The translations under genes and the position numbers were made by a program. From positions 186,001-250,000 of the forward strand of contig JAWKTN010000002.1 of NCBI GenBank assembly GCA_041399065.1: 64,000 bases of DNA, written 5' to 3'. This DNA comes from JAGQPD01 sp020426865. Its GTDB lineage: Bacteria; Planctomycetota; Planctomycetia; Pirellulales; Pirellulaceae. Below the pieces are notes generated by a model. It saw only the letters and a list, made by a program, of their open reading frames with translations, was not told the DNA's origin and made no database searches. Positions 8,443-17,411 of the stretch are shown here, one piece after another (the first letter of the stretch is position 1; the number at the start of each line of letters is the position of its first letter).

Positions 8443-10197
8443 ATGACTGCCTCTTCGTCGTCCGAGCATGACGTTGCTGCTTTAGAATCCACTGCTACCC
8501 CCGCAGCCCGACAACCATCCGATATCGAATCGAGCTTGGAGCAGTGCGACCAAGTGATCGCCGATGCCGCGGACGAGGACGAAGACTGCGAGATCTTCGA
8601 CGCAGAATGCATCGAAGCAGAATGCATCGAAGAACTCGGCGAAGTCGTGGTCGCGGCCGAAGTGCTCGACGCCGAGCCGGACGTTGATGATGACAGATTC
8701 CCGGCACTGAAGGAAACCGCCAATGAGGCTCCTGCAGCGGAAACGTCCCCAGCGGCCTCCTCCGAACTGTTTGACTGGGACTCGTACGACGGCTGGGAAA
8801 CAGGGGATGCCGAAATCGTGGCCGAAACTGCACCGGCCGCTGCCCCTTGCGACGAAGTCGCCGCAACTAGTCAGGACCCGGTCAGGGCCGCCGAAGAACC
8901 GACCGCAATTGCCGAGCCAGTAGCGGCACAGTCCGCCGAACCCTGCGAAGAATCTACCACAACTTGTGAGTTTTCTACCAGCATACGAGAGGAATCTACC
9001 ATATCATGCGAAGATTCTCTCACACTGAGTGCGGACGGTGCGATGGTCGGCGAAGAGTTTGTCATCGCCGTTGAGACAGCGGACGCGGGGGGCGGCGAGG
9101 AGGTGTGGGCAGCAGAGGACACGCTGTTGGATCCACCGAACGATACACAGGCGGCGGGTTCCGAGCCCGCGGTCGAGGTTGAGGTCGAGCCCAGGTGGGA
9201 GGACGCGGCAATAGAGGCAGGGCCTCAAGCGGACTCGAATTTGGCAGCGGATATTGGGTCCGCAGTGGCGGAGGAGCTGTTGGTCGGCACAGCGATGGAC
9301 CAGGCGTTCGAAGTGGCCGTTGCCGATATGCCATCGGCCGAAGTGTCATTCGGAAGTCAGGCCTGGTGCGAAGCAGAGTCGATGGACACAACGAGTGCGG
9401 ACGCCGAGCAAACGGATACGGATACGATCCTCGACGACGAATTCGAGGTGAAGATCGACGCAGTTGCCCCGTACGGCACGGACGAAGCAGAGGCGGGGGA
9501 CCTTGCCGAGGATGAGAGTGGCCTCACGGACGATAAGGTTATCGCCGAAATCGAGTTCGCAGAAGCACCAGAAGCAGAAGCACCAGAAGCAGAAGCACCA
9601 GAAGCAGAAGCACCAGAAGCAGAAGTAGCAGAAACAGAAGTAGCAGAAACAGAAGTAGCAGAAACAGAAGTAGCAGAAACAGAAGTAGCCGAAGCTGAAG
9701 TAGCAGTAAAAGAAAATGTGGCCGCTGGCACAGGCGGGCAGGATGATGACTTTGAGGAGGAGCAGCACACTACGCAACTTTCGGCAATCAGCATCGCTTC
9801 GGCGGCCATGGTTGCCGAGGCGTGCCAGCAGAGCGGTTATCAGTATCAAGAGCGTCCGAACGGTCTCTATGCGACGGTCCAATTGCCAAACGACCGTTCG
9901 CACACCGTGATGGTGACCGAGAGTGTGGATCGCGACGAGACTCCCATCCTCTCATTCTTGGCCGTGTGCGGAAAGGCGGCTCAACGAAACGCGATACCAT
10001 TACTGCAGATGAACAGTCGCTTGACCTATTGCAGTTTTGCGATTCGATCGATTGCCACTCGCGATATGTTCGTCATGGTTGCCCACTATCCGGCGGCGGG
10101 ATGCAACGTGGCGATGATTGGACGAATCATCGCTGAAATGGCAAAACGAGGGGATAGCGTGGAAGAACGCCTTACGGGCGGCCAGAACATGTACTAA
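8443..10197 (+). CDS. Acidic Glu/Ala-rich protein with pentapeptide repeats and a C-terminal globular domain
   Basis: 584 residues from ATG 8443, with GAGG seven bases upstream; an ATG at 8392 is an alternative. Residues 1-430 are very acidic and low in complexity (Glu, Ala, Asp, Thr), probably disordered. They include nine near-perfect pentapeptides (EAEAP, then ETEVA) encoded at 9571-9705. The last ~135 residues look folded and hydrophobic (AAMVAEACQQSGYQY, QLPNDRSHTVMV) and may have a YbjN/type III chaperone-like fold, which is my inference. There is no signal peptide or membrane helix, so it is likely cytoplasmic. It follows the zinc-ribbon/PilM gene by about 210 bp. Confidence 0.85.
   Translation: MTASSSSEHDVAALESTATPAARQPSDIESSLEQCDQVIADAADEDEDCEIFDAECIEAECIEELGEVVVAAEVLDAEPDVDDDRFPALKETANEAPAAETSPAASSELFDWDSYDGWETGDAEIVAETAPAAAPCDEVAATSQDPVRAAEEPTAIAEPVAAQSAEPCEESTTTCEFSTSIREESTISCEDSLTLSADGAMVGEEFVIAVETADAGGGEEVWAAEDTLLDPPNDTQAAGSEPAVEVEVEPRWEDAAIEAGPQADSNLAADIGSAVAEELLVGTAMDQAFEVAVADMPSAEVSFGSQAWCEAESMDTTSADAEQTDTDTILDDEFEVKIDAVAPYGTDEAEAGDLAEDESGLTDDKVIAEIEFAEAPEAEAPEAEAPEAEAPEAEVAETEVAETEVAETEVAETEVAEAEVAVKENVAAGTGGQDDDFEEEQHTTQLSAISIASAAMVAEACQQSGYQYQERPNGLYATVQLPNDRSHTVMVTESVDRDETPILSFLAVCGKAAQRNAIPLLQMNSRLTYCSFAIRSIATRDMFVMVAHYPAAGCNVAMIGRIIAEMAKRGDSVEERLTGGQNMY
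9571..9705 (+). repeat. Nine 15-bp coding repeats
   Basis: Nine consecutive 15-bp units: gaagcagaagcacca three times, gaagcagaagtagca once, gaaacagaagtagca four times (the last ending in c), then gaagctgaagtagca. They encode EAEAP x3, EAEVA, ETEVA x4 and EAEVA. The near-identical units suggest recent slippage or unequal exchange. The unit length keeps the frame, so copy number can change without a frameshift. Confidence 0.95.
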
Positions 10198-10247
10198 ACG
10201 ACGTACCATGCTTGAACGTCGAGGCGGTACGTGATAAACAGACACGA

Positions 10248-11168
10248 ATGCGAATGCTGTGTCACGACTCATCCAATTCCACCAGAACGGCGATGGCAGC
10301 CGTTCTGCTTCCGCTACTGACACTCTGCGCATCGGCGACGAATCTGGATGCCGCGGAACCGGACGGCGGTTCAACGGATCGATTTGGCCAAAGACTTGCT
10401 GAACTCAAACAACGTCACGATCTTACGGGGTTCAGAATTGCCGTCGAGTCGCCCTTTATTGTCATCGGCGACGAATCGCAGGATCAATTTGATCGTCATG
10501 TCGAGCACACGATACGCTGGGCGGTGACGAGGCTGAAAGAGCAATACTTCCAGCGCGATCCCGAGCAGGTCGTTAGTATCTGGCTGTTCCGGGACAAGGT
10601 CAGTTATAACGGCAACGTGGAACGGCACTTTGGCCGCCGTCCAACGACACCGTTCGGGTATTACTCCCCGCCGGATCGAGCCTTGATCATGGACATTTCA
10701 ACGGGCGGCGGGACATTGGTCCATGAGATTGTGCACCCATTCATGGCGGCCAATTTCCCTGCATGTCCGGCGTGGTTCAACGAAGGTTTGGCATCACTGT
10801 ACGAACAATGCGAGGACCGCAAAGGCAAGATCTGCGGGCGGACGAATTGGCGATTGCGCGGGCTTCAGAAGTCGATTGCCGACCAGAAACTCGGCACGCT
10901 CGCCGAACTATGTGCGACCAGTGACCGTGAATTCTACAACGATTCCAAGGGGACTCATTACGCACAGGCTCGCTATTTGTGCTACTACCTCCAGGAAAAA
11001 GGGTTACTCGAGCGATACTACCGGCAATTCCGTAATTCGGTTGGTGAGGATCCCAGCGGCTACCAAACGCTGCTCACAGTGTTGTCGCCAGAGGATGCGA
11101 AGACCATTGATGCGGCGGCACTGGAAACCGAGTGGCGGCGATTCGTCAATCAGTTGCGATTTCCGTAG
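10248..11168 (+). CDS. Secreted gluzincin-like metalloprotease homologue (HExxH)
   Basis: 306 residues from ATG 10248; a TTG at 10212 and an ATG at 10254 are alternatives. A signal-peptide-like segment (TAMAAVLLPLLTLCASAT) near the N-terminus points to export. The motif HEIVHPF (about residue 163) gives HExxH zinc ligands. It is followed by CPAWFNEGLASLYE, where the NEGL Glu suits a third zinc ligand, as in peptidase-MA-like proteins of planctomycetes (DUF1570 and relatives). The C-terminus is mostly helical. The gene stands alone, convergent with terC 62 bp away. Protease activity is inferred from the motif only. Confidence 0.8.
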   Translation: MRMLCHDSSNSTRTAMAAVLLPLLTLCASATNLDAAEPDGGSTDRFGQRLAELKQRHDLTGFRIAVESPFIVIGDESQDQFDRHVEHTIRWAVTRLKEQYFQRDPEQVVSIWLFRDKVSYNGNVERHFGRRPTTPFGYYSPPDRALIMDISTGGGTLVHEIVHPFMAANFPACPAWFNEGLASLYEQCEDRKGKICGRTNWRLRGLQKSIADQKLGTLAELCATSDREFYNDSKGTHYAQARYLCYYLQEKGLLERYYRQFRNSVGEDPSGYQTLLTVLSPEDAKTIDAAALETEWRRFVNQLRFP

Positions 11169-11230
11169 GGTCCGTCCGCGGAGCACTCGGACTCAAGGCG
11201 ATAGCCCACAGGCCATTGCTGACAGTGACT

Positions 11231-11998
11231 CTATTTTTCGCCCAACTCAAGGCTGGCACGCGAGCGGACGGTGCGGATTCGCAAGTTGATGAACTCGACC
11301 ATTAAGGCGAATGCCATGGCAAAGTAGATATAGCGTTTGTCGATATGACTCCCGATCCCCTCGGCCACCAGCATTACACCAATCAGGATCAAGAAGCTTA
11401 GAGCCAAGATCTTGAGCGTCATATGTCGATTGACGAATTCGCTTACGGGATTGGCGAAGATCACCATAACGGCAACGGCAATGATCACGGCCCAGATCAT
11501 GATCGACAATTGGTCTGCCATCCCGACGGCGGTGATCACGGAGTCCAATGAAAAAATGATATCGAGCGTCATGATCTGCAGCAGCACGGCGAAGAATCCA
11601 TTCGCTGGTCGAACGTCCGCCTCCGACTCATGATGTTCCATTTTCTCATGGATCTCGAAGACACTCTTTCCGATGAGAAACAGACCACCGACCAACAGTA
11701 TCACATCCTTCCAGGAAATACCGATCACATCGTCGGGATGCTCTAAACCATCAAACCACGAATCGGGACAACCGAGTTGCGTCAGTGTGATGATATTGGC
11801 CTTCAGTCCCATCACGAACTTGATGGATGCCAACAGAATAATGCGCATCACCAGCGCGAGGACCAACCCGACACGGCGAGCTAACGGGCGTTGGTGCATT
11901 GGCAAACGTGCGGTGACAATCGCGATGAACACAATGTTATCGATACCGAGAACGATTTCCATCGCTGTCAGTGCGATGAGCGGAGCGAACCAATCCAT
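11231..11998 (-). CDS. TerC family integral membrane protein
   Basis: 255 residues from ATG 11998. The N-terminus MDWFAPLIALTAMEIVLGIDNIVFIAIV is diagnostic of TerC: acidic residues within the first membrane helices (E-x-x-LGIDN). A second LDIIFSLDSVITAVGM motif lies in the middle and shows the internal repeat. About seven hydrophobic helices are present. TerC/YceF-type proteins are implicated in metal (manganese) export or resistance to tellurium and other stress. The start sits 5 bp from the stop of the upstream gene (12004), so the two are probably co-transcribed. Confidence 0.92.
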   Translation of the reverse strand: MDWFAPLIALTAMEIVLGIDNIVFIAIVTARLPMHQRPLARRVGLVLALVMRIILLASIKFVMGLKANIITLTQLGCPDSWFDGLEHPDDVIGISWKDVILLVGGLFLIGKSVFEIHEKMEHHESEADVRPANGFFAVLLQIMTLDIIFSLDSVITAVGMADQLSIMIWAVIIAVAVMVIFANPVSEFVNRHMTLKILALSFLILIGVMLVAEGIGSHIDKRYIYFAMAFALMVEFINLRIRTVRSRASLELGEK

Positions 11999-12003
11999 GT
12001 TCG

Positions 12004-12726
12004 TCAGGGTCCTTGTACCTGAGTGACGGTACCAATTTGCCAAAGAATACGTTTTTCTTTGGGCCGTTCAACACGATGAACGGTGACTTCCCAATAAGTC
12101 ACATCCGCGGCATTCGATGCGGGTACCCACTGATATCGCAGTTGGTAGTAGACACCGGTTGGGCTCACCTGAATGCTGACAATGCGAGTGAACTGCCATT
12201 GTCCCTCCGTTCCCAGCTTTCGCAATGCCGCAACCGACGGCTCGCCGAGCCAGTTCGTCAGTTGCTTACCCTGTTCCGTTGATTCTTGATAGAACTTCTG
12301 AACGTTGACACCGCCAGCCGGCCGATCGAAGGCATTGAGGATCCAGTAGTGAGCTTCCTCGGGACTTGCCGACGTAACGGTCCGCAGCCAGTGTTCCGCG
12401 AAACTACGGCACTGCTGTTCCACCAGCGTTTTATTGACAACAGCTTGCGTCACGCTCCAGCAGCCAAAGAACACGGCCAGGACGATCCCAATCACGGCCA
12501 ACGCACGTCCGGTGAGCGCTCCATCGCTGCTGGCAATCTTTCTCAACGCCAATCCGCCGGAAAGACATGCAAGACACGGCAGGATCCACGCCAGCGGATG
12601 GACGAGGGTCAGAATCGACGCGACGCCCAGCACCAACGCCAGCAACGCAAACATACTCAGCGCGCTATATTGCTCCACCTCACTACCATGGTCAGAAAAC
12701 CCGACCTTTGGACTCTCGAGGCTCAT
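12004..12726 (-). CDS. DUF4190-like membrane protein
   Basis: 240 residues from ATG 12726, chosen because AAGGAG lies eight bases upstream; an in-frame ATG at 12750 is possible. Two adjacent membrane helices at about residues 25-95 (ALSMFALLALVLGVASI, then VIGIVLAVFFGCW) with a GRALAVIGIVL motif fit DUF4190. The soluble C-terminal part (about 100-240) has a region reminiscent of small secreted sensor or nuclear-transport-factor-like folds, which is my inference. It lies between a CvpA-like gene (upstream, 52 bp) and terC, all on the minus strand. Function is unknown. Confidence 0.75.
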   Translation of the reverse strand: MSLESPKVGFSDHGSEVEQYSALSMFALLALVLGVASILTLVHPLAWILPCLACLSGGLALRKIASSDGALTGRALAVIGIVLAVFFGCWSVTQAVVNKTLVEQQCRSFAEHWLRTVTSASPEEAHYWILNAFDRPAGGVNVQKFYQESTEQGKQLTNWLGEPSVAALRKLGTEGQWQFTRIVSIQVSPTGVYYQLRYQWVPASNAADVTYWEVTVHRVERPKEKRILWQIGTVTQVQGP

Positions 12727-12777
12727 GGCAACCACTCCTTGACCATTCATGCAACGGCGGAAATCCGCGATTGCTCG

Positions 12778-13425
12778 TTACTTCTTCACGCGAATCGAGT
12801 CGTTCTTTTCGTTAAGTGCTTCCAAGTCGGCACGGCGTTGGCCGTACTTGGCGACGAACTCGCCGGCAGGATCGAAGATCCGCTTGCCTTGATCTTCTGG
12901 ATAGGGAGAACTGGCATCGGGATCATTGACACTCAGGGCGCCGGCCGAGCGACTTTGCACGAACCCCAACCACATCCGGTCTGGCGCAAGGAACAGGAAA
13001 TTCTTGCTCATGTATTCCGGTTGGAACGACCCTTTGAACGCTGTGCGGGCCAGCGGGGCGGTATGCAGCGACGCGCAGGCCAAACATACAAGGACCCAAC
13101 CCGTAAGAAAGGGAAACAGCAGTCGTCCAACATGTTCCACGGGGGCCTTAAACCGAACCTGATGTTTGGAGACGGCATCGGTGATGATCCGCATGATGGC
13201 CATCGCCAACGCGAAAATCAGCCAGATCGCGAGGAAATCCCAGACGTAGGTAAACGAGGGCATTTTTTCGTCTAACAGATCCGCGAACGGTTCAAAATAG
13301 TTAAAAGCGATCATCGCGGCGAAGATCGTATTGATCAAATTAAGGATCGCGCTCCAGGCGCCTTCGGCCCACATCATGGCCATGCAAATAAAGATGATCA
13401 GGATCAGGCAAAAATCGAGCAACAT
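12778..13425 (-). CDS. CvpA family membrane protein
   Basis: 215 residues from ATG 13425. At least four hydrophobic segments are visible in the first 130 residues: MLLDFCLILIIFICMAMMWA, a helix around LNLINTIFAAMIAFNYF, YVWDFLAIWLIFALAMAIMR and PFLTGWVLVCLACASL. Spacing and content resemble CvpA/colicin V production family proteins. The C-terminal 70 residues are soluble and charged. It begins a short minus-strand run with the DUF4190-like and TerC genes. The family call is moderate and the role unknown. Confidence 0.68.
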   Translation of the reverse strand: MLLDFCLILIIFICMAMMWAEGAWSAILNLINTIFAAMIAFNYFEPFADLLDEKMPSFTYVWDFLAIWLIFALAMAIMRIITDAVSKHQVRFKAPVEHVGRLLFPFLTGWVLVCLACASLHTAPLARTAFKGSFQPEYMSKNFLFLAPDRMWLGFVQSRSAGALSVNDPDASSPYPEDQGKRIFDPAGEFVAKYGQRRADLEALNEKNDSIRVKK

Positions 13426-13505
13426 AGCGTTGTCACCTTATTACTTCAGCACTCTAACATTACGATGAGGTGCAATTCTGTCGTGTTGATTCTTTGGCAC
13501 ATCCG

Positions 13506-15326
13506 TTATTGTTTCAAGACCCGCGTCAATTCCGCCAGTGAGGTAATGCCACGTACGACCAAGACGATCCCTTCTTCCTGCAGGTTGCGGTTTCCCGATT
13601 GCCGTGCGACTTTGCGTAGCACGTCCAGTTTCGGCGTTGCCAACAGCGCTTCGCGAAGTTTATCATCCACCTTGAGTAGTTCGAAGATGGCTGTACGTCC
13701 GCGGTAGCCGATGCCGCCGCACACCTTGCATTCCTTTTCGGGTTGTTCCGGCGGGCGGTAAAAAACGCGGACGCGATCGGCCGGGATCCCCAACTTCTTC
13801 AACAGCTCCGGTTGTGGCTCGTATTCTTCCTTGCAGGCATCGCAGAGCTTCCGCACCAATCGCTCGTTCAGTACGCCTTTGACAACCGGTGCGAACGACT
13901 TGGCGGGCACCTTCAGCAGCAGGACTCGCAACAACGCTTCCACCGCCTCTTTGGCGCGAACACAAGAAATCACGAAGTGATCTTCTTGCGACGCTGCGCA
14001 CAGTATGTTGACGGTTTCCAGATTCGGAAGGTCGTACACAACGATCACGTCGGGCTGCTTGCGCATCAGCTTGGGCAACGTCAGATCAGGAGTTTCGCCC
14101 GCTTTGGCATTGTATTCGTACGGATCGACATTCTCCACGTCGGGAACCTTTTCGGCCGAGTCGTGGATAGAAATAAAATCCCGCAACAAACGATCTGTCG
14201 ATCGCAACGACAGATCCATGGTCGTTGACAAGCCCCCCGACGGCAACGACGAAAACAGGAAGATCCCCGTATCGGACAGCAACAGCTCCTTTAACTGTTC
14301 GATCATTTTGTCACGCATGCCAAGGTCGGCGAGCGATTTGAAAGGGTGTTGTTTGGCGGCAAGCTGGATCACGGTTCGCTCGCCGGTTTTTGTCGGTTGG
14401 ACAACGATCGGGCAGTCGAACTTTTTGCCGTCGGTCGCGGCACCGAAGCTCCCTTCCTGTCGAGCACGACGTTCTTCCGGCTTCAACGCTGCCAACTTCT
14501 TGAACACAAACAACATCTCTTTGGCGAGTTCCGGATCTTGTGGATCACCTTCGTGCCAGACCCCGTCCACTTCGTATTGGACGGTAACGCCATCCTCTTT
14601 CGCGTCGAGCATTATCCGGTCGGCGCGCAGCTCATACGCCCCATGGACCAGATCCTTGGCAGATACAAAACCAGTGGACTGTCGAGCCGCGATCAGGTTC
14701 GACTGGTCCATTTGCTGGGATACGGCACCGCGGGGAGCGAAATCGACTTGCGCACCCGCTTCGTGGGCCGCCCTCTTCTCGGCATCAACCTTTACGCCAA
14801 CACGCCCCGACAACCGCGACACCAGATAACGCAGATGGTCGGGCGTCAGGACGCGCTCATGGAGCTCGACCTGTTTGTTACGCACTACCACGTATGTCAA
14901 CAGTGGCGCGAGCCAGGCGACGATGGAGAAGGGAAAGCCAACCCAGAAGACAGGAATTGTCAGCCCCAACAACGGCAAAGCGACCAGGAATGGAAATACG
15001 TTGACCGCATTCCAAACCGAATACGGCATGTCCGCGAATTTGCAGTCGCGGTTAACCCAATCGGTGGTAAAGACCCAGACAACGAACAAGACGAATAGCG
15101 TGAGCATCTTGGCGACGCTAAGATATCCGCCGGTTCCGCGCGGGATCGTGTTTGGCGCTGGAAACGCGTACGAAGGAAAACTTTGCGCCATTGCCACGTT
15201 GCTGAGCAACAAAAGCGCAAGGCAGCCGAATAGCAGCGGGTATACTCGCGACGGTTGCCGCAGAATTCGCCGCCAACCGAAGCCAAATGAAATACCAGCT
15301 TTGTGTCGATAGAACATCGGAAGCAT
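13506..15326 (-). CDS. Degenerate GspE/PilB-family protein with signal peptide and membrane helices
   Basis: 606 residues from ATG 15326, whose codon overlaps the pilT stop (TGATG). The N-terminus has a signal-like helix (LLFGCLALLLLSNVAMAQS) and about three more hydrophobic helices before residue 150; canonical PilB/GspE is cytoplasmic. The rest aligns by eye with the secretion ATPase. The P-loop reads LPSGGLSTT with Leu366 where the Walker A lysine should be. The Walker B position reads VVYDL instead of a GE(I/M)RD motif, and the histidine box reads SCVRAKE. The zinc-binding CDAC...CKVCGG is kept, as are the GIGYRGRTAIFELL region and C-terminal helices. It probably cannot hydrolyse ATP and may be a structural or regulatory partner of the adjacent PilT. 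Confidence 0.85.
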   Translation of the reverse strand: MLPMFYRHKAGISFGFGWRRILRQPSRVYPLLFGCLALLLLSNVAMAQSFPSYAFPAPNTIPRGTGGYLSVAKMLTLFVLFVVWVFTTDWVNRDCKFADMPYSVWNAVNVFPFLVALPLLGLTIPVFWVGFPFSIVAWLAPLLTYVVVRNKQVELHERVLTPDHLRYLVSRLSGRVGVKVDAEKRAAHEAGAQVDFAPRGAVSQQMDQSNLIAARQSTGFVSAKDLVHGAYELRADRIMLDAKEDGVTVQYEVDGVWHEGDPQDPELAKEMLFVFKKLAALKPEERRARQEGSFGAATDGKKFDCPIVVQPTKTGERTVIQLAAKQHPFKSLADLGMRDKMIEQLKELLLSDTGIFLFSSLPSGGLSTTMDLSLRSTDRLLRDFISIHDSAEKVPDVENVDPYEYNAKAGETPDLTLPKLMRKQPDVIVVYDLPNLETVNILCAASQEDHFVISCVRAKEAVEALLRVLLLKVPAKSFAPVVKGVLNERLVRKLCDACKEEYEPQPELLKKLGIPADRVRVFYRPPEQPEKECKVCGGIGYRGRTAIFELLKVDDKLREALLATPKLDVLRKVARQSGNRNLQEEGIVLVVRGITSLAELTRVLKQ

Positions 15327-16474
15327 CAAAAAATTCCCGGTTGCGAAACATCGATCCCCTTTAGCGCCATCTTCAACGCATCGGGGTTCGGAGCGACTTC
15401 GAAGGCGGTGGGGCGGTCAATCAAATCATCATCCAACAGCAACTTCAAACTACGTGTAAAATCCTGCATCCCTTCTTCCGCCCCCATGCGAATCGCATCG
15501 GACAGCTTTTCATCTTCCCCCTCCAGGATCAACTTGCGGATGGTCGCATTGAACGTCATCACTTCCACGCATGGCACACGCGACACGCCGGGACGGATGG
15601 AGGGTAAAAGTTTTTGAGCGACAATCCCGCGCATGTTGAAGGCCAACGCGCTTCGCAGTGCCGCGTGCATCTCTTCAGGAAACAAGTCCAAAATACGACC
15701 GATCGTCGTTGACGCCGACGAGGCATGGATCGTACCGAACACCAAGTGCCCGGTCTCCGCGGCCTGAATCGCTGTCAAGAACGTCTCGTGGTCGCGCATT
15801 TCCCCCAACAGCATCACGTCGGGATCCTCACGCACCGCCTGCCGCATGCCGTGTCCGAAATCCTTCACGTCCAAACCGATCTCGCGCTGATTGATCAGGC
15901 ATTTATCTTCGGTGTAGACGAATTCGACGGGGTCCTCCAACGTGAGAATGTGCTTGCGGTAATGTCGATTGACCCAATTCAACATGGACGCAATCGTGGT
16001 GGTTTTGCCGGATCCTGTCGGGCCCGCCAACAGCACCATCCCTTGGTCGAACTTGCAGAGACTTTCCATCACGGGGGGAAGAAACAGCCCTTCGAAGTTG
16101 GGAATGAAGTTGCTCACACGACGCGCGACCAACCCGAGATGCCCCATTTGTTGGAGCACGTTCACGCGGAAACGCCACTTCACGCCATCGACGTCCACGA
16201 CGTGGGCAAAGTCGGCACCGCCATTTTCATCAAAGTCGCGTCGGCTGCGTTCATTCATCAGCGGCAAGATCAACCGCTGCATCTCTTCGTCGGGGATCGG
16301 ATCGCGATTGAGCGGCCGCAAGCTCCCCTTGATACGCACGAACGGAGGCCGATCGACCTTCATGTGCAGGTCGCTCCCCTCCAGCTTGACGAGCGCACGA
16401 AAGATCTTGTCCACTTCGGCCGTCGCATCAGGCGACGGGTGATGGGCAAGCGACGATCCCACCGACGAAGTCAT
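15326..16474 (-). CDS. pilT: PilT-type retraction ATPase
   Basis: 382 residues from ATG 16474, with GGAGG about 10 bases upstream. Walker A is intact (GPTGSGKTTTIASML), the Asp box is LTLEDPVEFV, Walker B is DPDVMLLGEMRDHET and the His box is GTIHASSA. These are the hallmarks of the PilT/PilB/GspE family and the length fits PilT. PilT depolymerises type IV pili in the cytoplasm. The stop overlaps the start of the degenerate GspE-like gene, so translational coupling is likely. No PilB or PilC is visible in the window. Confidence 0.93.
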   Translation of the reverse strand: MTSSVGSSLAHHPSPDATAEVDKIFRALVKLEGSDLHMKVDRPPFVRIKGSLRPLNRDPIPDEEMQRLILPLMNERSRRDFDENGGADFAHVVDVDGVKWRFRVNVLQQMGHLGLVARRVSNFIPNFEGLFLPPVMESLCKFDQGMVLLAGPTGSGKTTTIASMLNWVNRHYRKHILTLEDPVEFVYTEDKCLINQREIGLDVKDFGHGMRQAVREDPDVMLLGEMRDHETFLTAIQAAETGHLVFGTIHASSASTTIGRILDLFPEEMHAALRSALAFNMRGIVAQKLLPSIRPGVSRVPCVEVMTFNATIRKLILEGEDEKLSDAIRMGAEEGMQDFTRSLKLLLDDDLIDRPTAFEVAPNPDALKMALKGIDVSQPGIF

Positions 16475-16551
16475 AGCTCTATCCCTCCGTTGACCACGTT
16501 AAAGCGCTGTTCCCGAAAAATAACCGTTTGCCTCTGCGCGCCGAAATCCGC

Positions 16552-17319
16552 TTACAATCGTACGGGAATTCCGCGATCCGCCATCACTTGTTTCGTTTCT
16601 CGAATCGAGTATTTTCCGAAGTGAAAAATGCTCGCCGCCAATGCTGCATCGGCCTTGCCCCGCTCAATCACATCTGCCAAATGCTCCGGTCGCCCCGCCC
16701 CGCCGCTGGCAACCACCGGAATCGATACGGCTTGGCTAACGGCCGCCGTTATCTCGATGTCGTATCCGTCCTCGGTGCCGTCGCAATCCATGCTGGTCAA
16801 TACAATCTCTCCGGCTCCCAGCTTTTCCACCTCACATGCCCACGCCACGGCTTCCAACCCCGTCGGGACGCGACCACCATTGATGTGGACCTCCCACCTT
16901 TCTCCACTCTTCCCCGGCACGCGCTTCGGGTCGATGTTGACCACAATGCACTGGCTGCCAAAACGTGCCGCCGCACGACTGACAAATTCCGGATCGCGAC
17001 ACGCAGCCGAATTGATGGAAACCTTGTCACAGCCCGCCGATAACAACTCGCGTATGTCGTCCAACGTGCGGATGCCTCCGCCAACGGTCAGCGGCATGAA
17101 AACTTGCTCCGCCGTCCGCCGCACGACGTCCAGCATGATCCCGCGGTCCTCGTGGCTGGCCGTAATGTCCAAAAACACCAACTCGTCGGCACCCTCCCGC
17201 TCATACCGCGCAGCCACTTCCACCGGGTCCCCGGCGTCACGAAGTTGCAGAAACCGAGTCCCTTTGACGACCCGCCCCTGGTCAACATCCAGGCATGGAA
17301 TGACACGCTTGGCGAGCAT
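16552..17319 (-). CDS. hisF: Imidazole glycerol phosphate synthase subunit HisF
   Basis: 255 residues from ATG 17319. The sequence starts MLAKRVIPCLDVDQGRVVKG and contains PLTVGGGIRTLDDI, the phosphate-binding VVASGGAGRPEHL, and the catalytic Asp pair at CLDV near the N-terminus and LTSMDCDGT in the middle. HisF is a TIM-barrel cyclase: it uses ammonia from HisH to convert PRFAR to imidazole glycerol phosphate and AICAR, linking histidine and purine synthesis. No hisH or other his gene is adjacent, as is common in planctomycetes with dispersed pathway genes. Confidence 0.97.
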   Translation of the reverse strand: MLAKRVIPCLDVDQGRVVKGTRFLQLRDAGDPVEVAARYEREGADELVFLDITASHEDRGIMLDVVRRTAEQVFMPLTVGGGIRTLDDIRELLSAGCDKVSINSAACRDPEFVSRAAARFGSQCIVVNIDPKRVPGKSGERWEVHINGGRVPTGLEAVAWACEVEKLGAGEIVLTSMDCDGTEDGYDIEITAAVSQAVSIPVVASGGAGRPEHLADVIERGKADAALAASIFHFGKYSIRETKQVMADRGIPVRL

Positions 17320-17411
17320 CGGCAGGATCGTTTCCCGTGTTCCGCTTGTTCCGTTCAGAGACGTTGCACCGCTGCAACTTTCGTAAGCTTTTTACTGTAA
17401 GCCGAGCACTG

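Noticed and set aside
9346..9903. Minus-strand ORF with CFCYFCFCYFC repeat
   Set aside because: It is the reverse translation of the 15-bp repeat in the acidic protein; no initiation signal or conserved domain.
12286..13275. 329-codon plus-strand ORF
   Set aside because: It spans parts of two minus-strand genes (DUF4190-like and CvpA-like) and the gap between them, with basic, motif-free sequence.
15725..16624. 299-codon plus-strand ORF
   Set aside because: Antisense to pilT, which is fully supported by Walker and Asp/His boxes. A high-GC third-position artefact.
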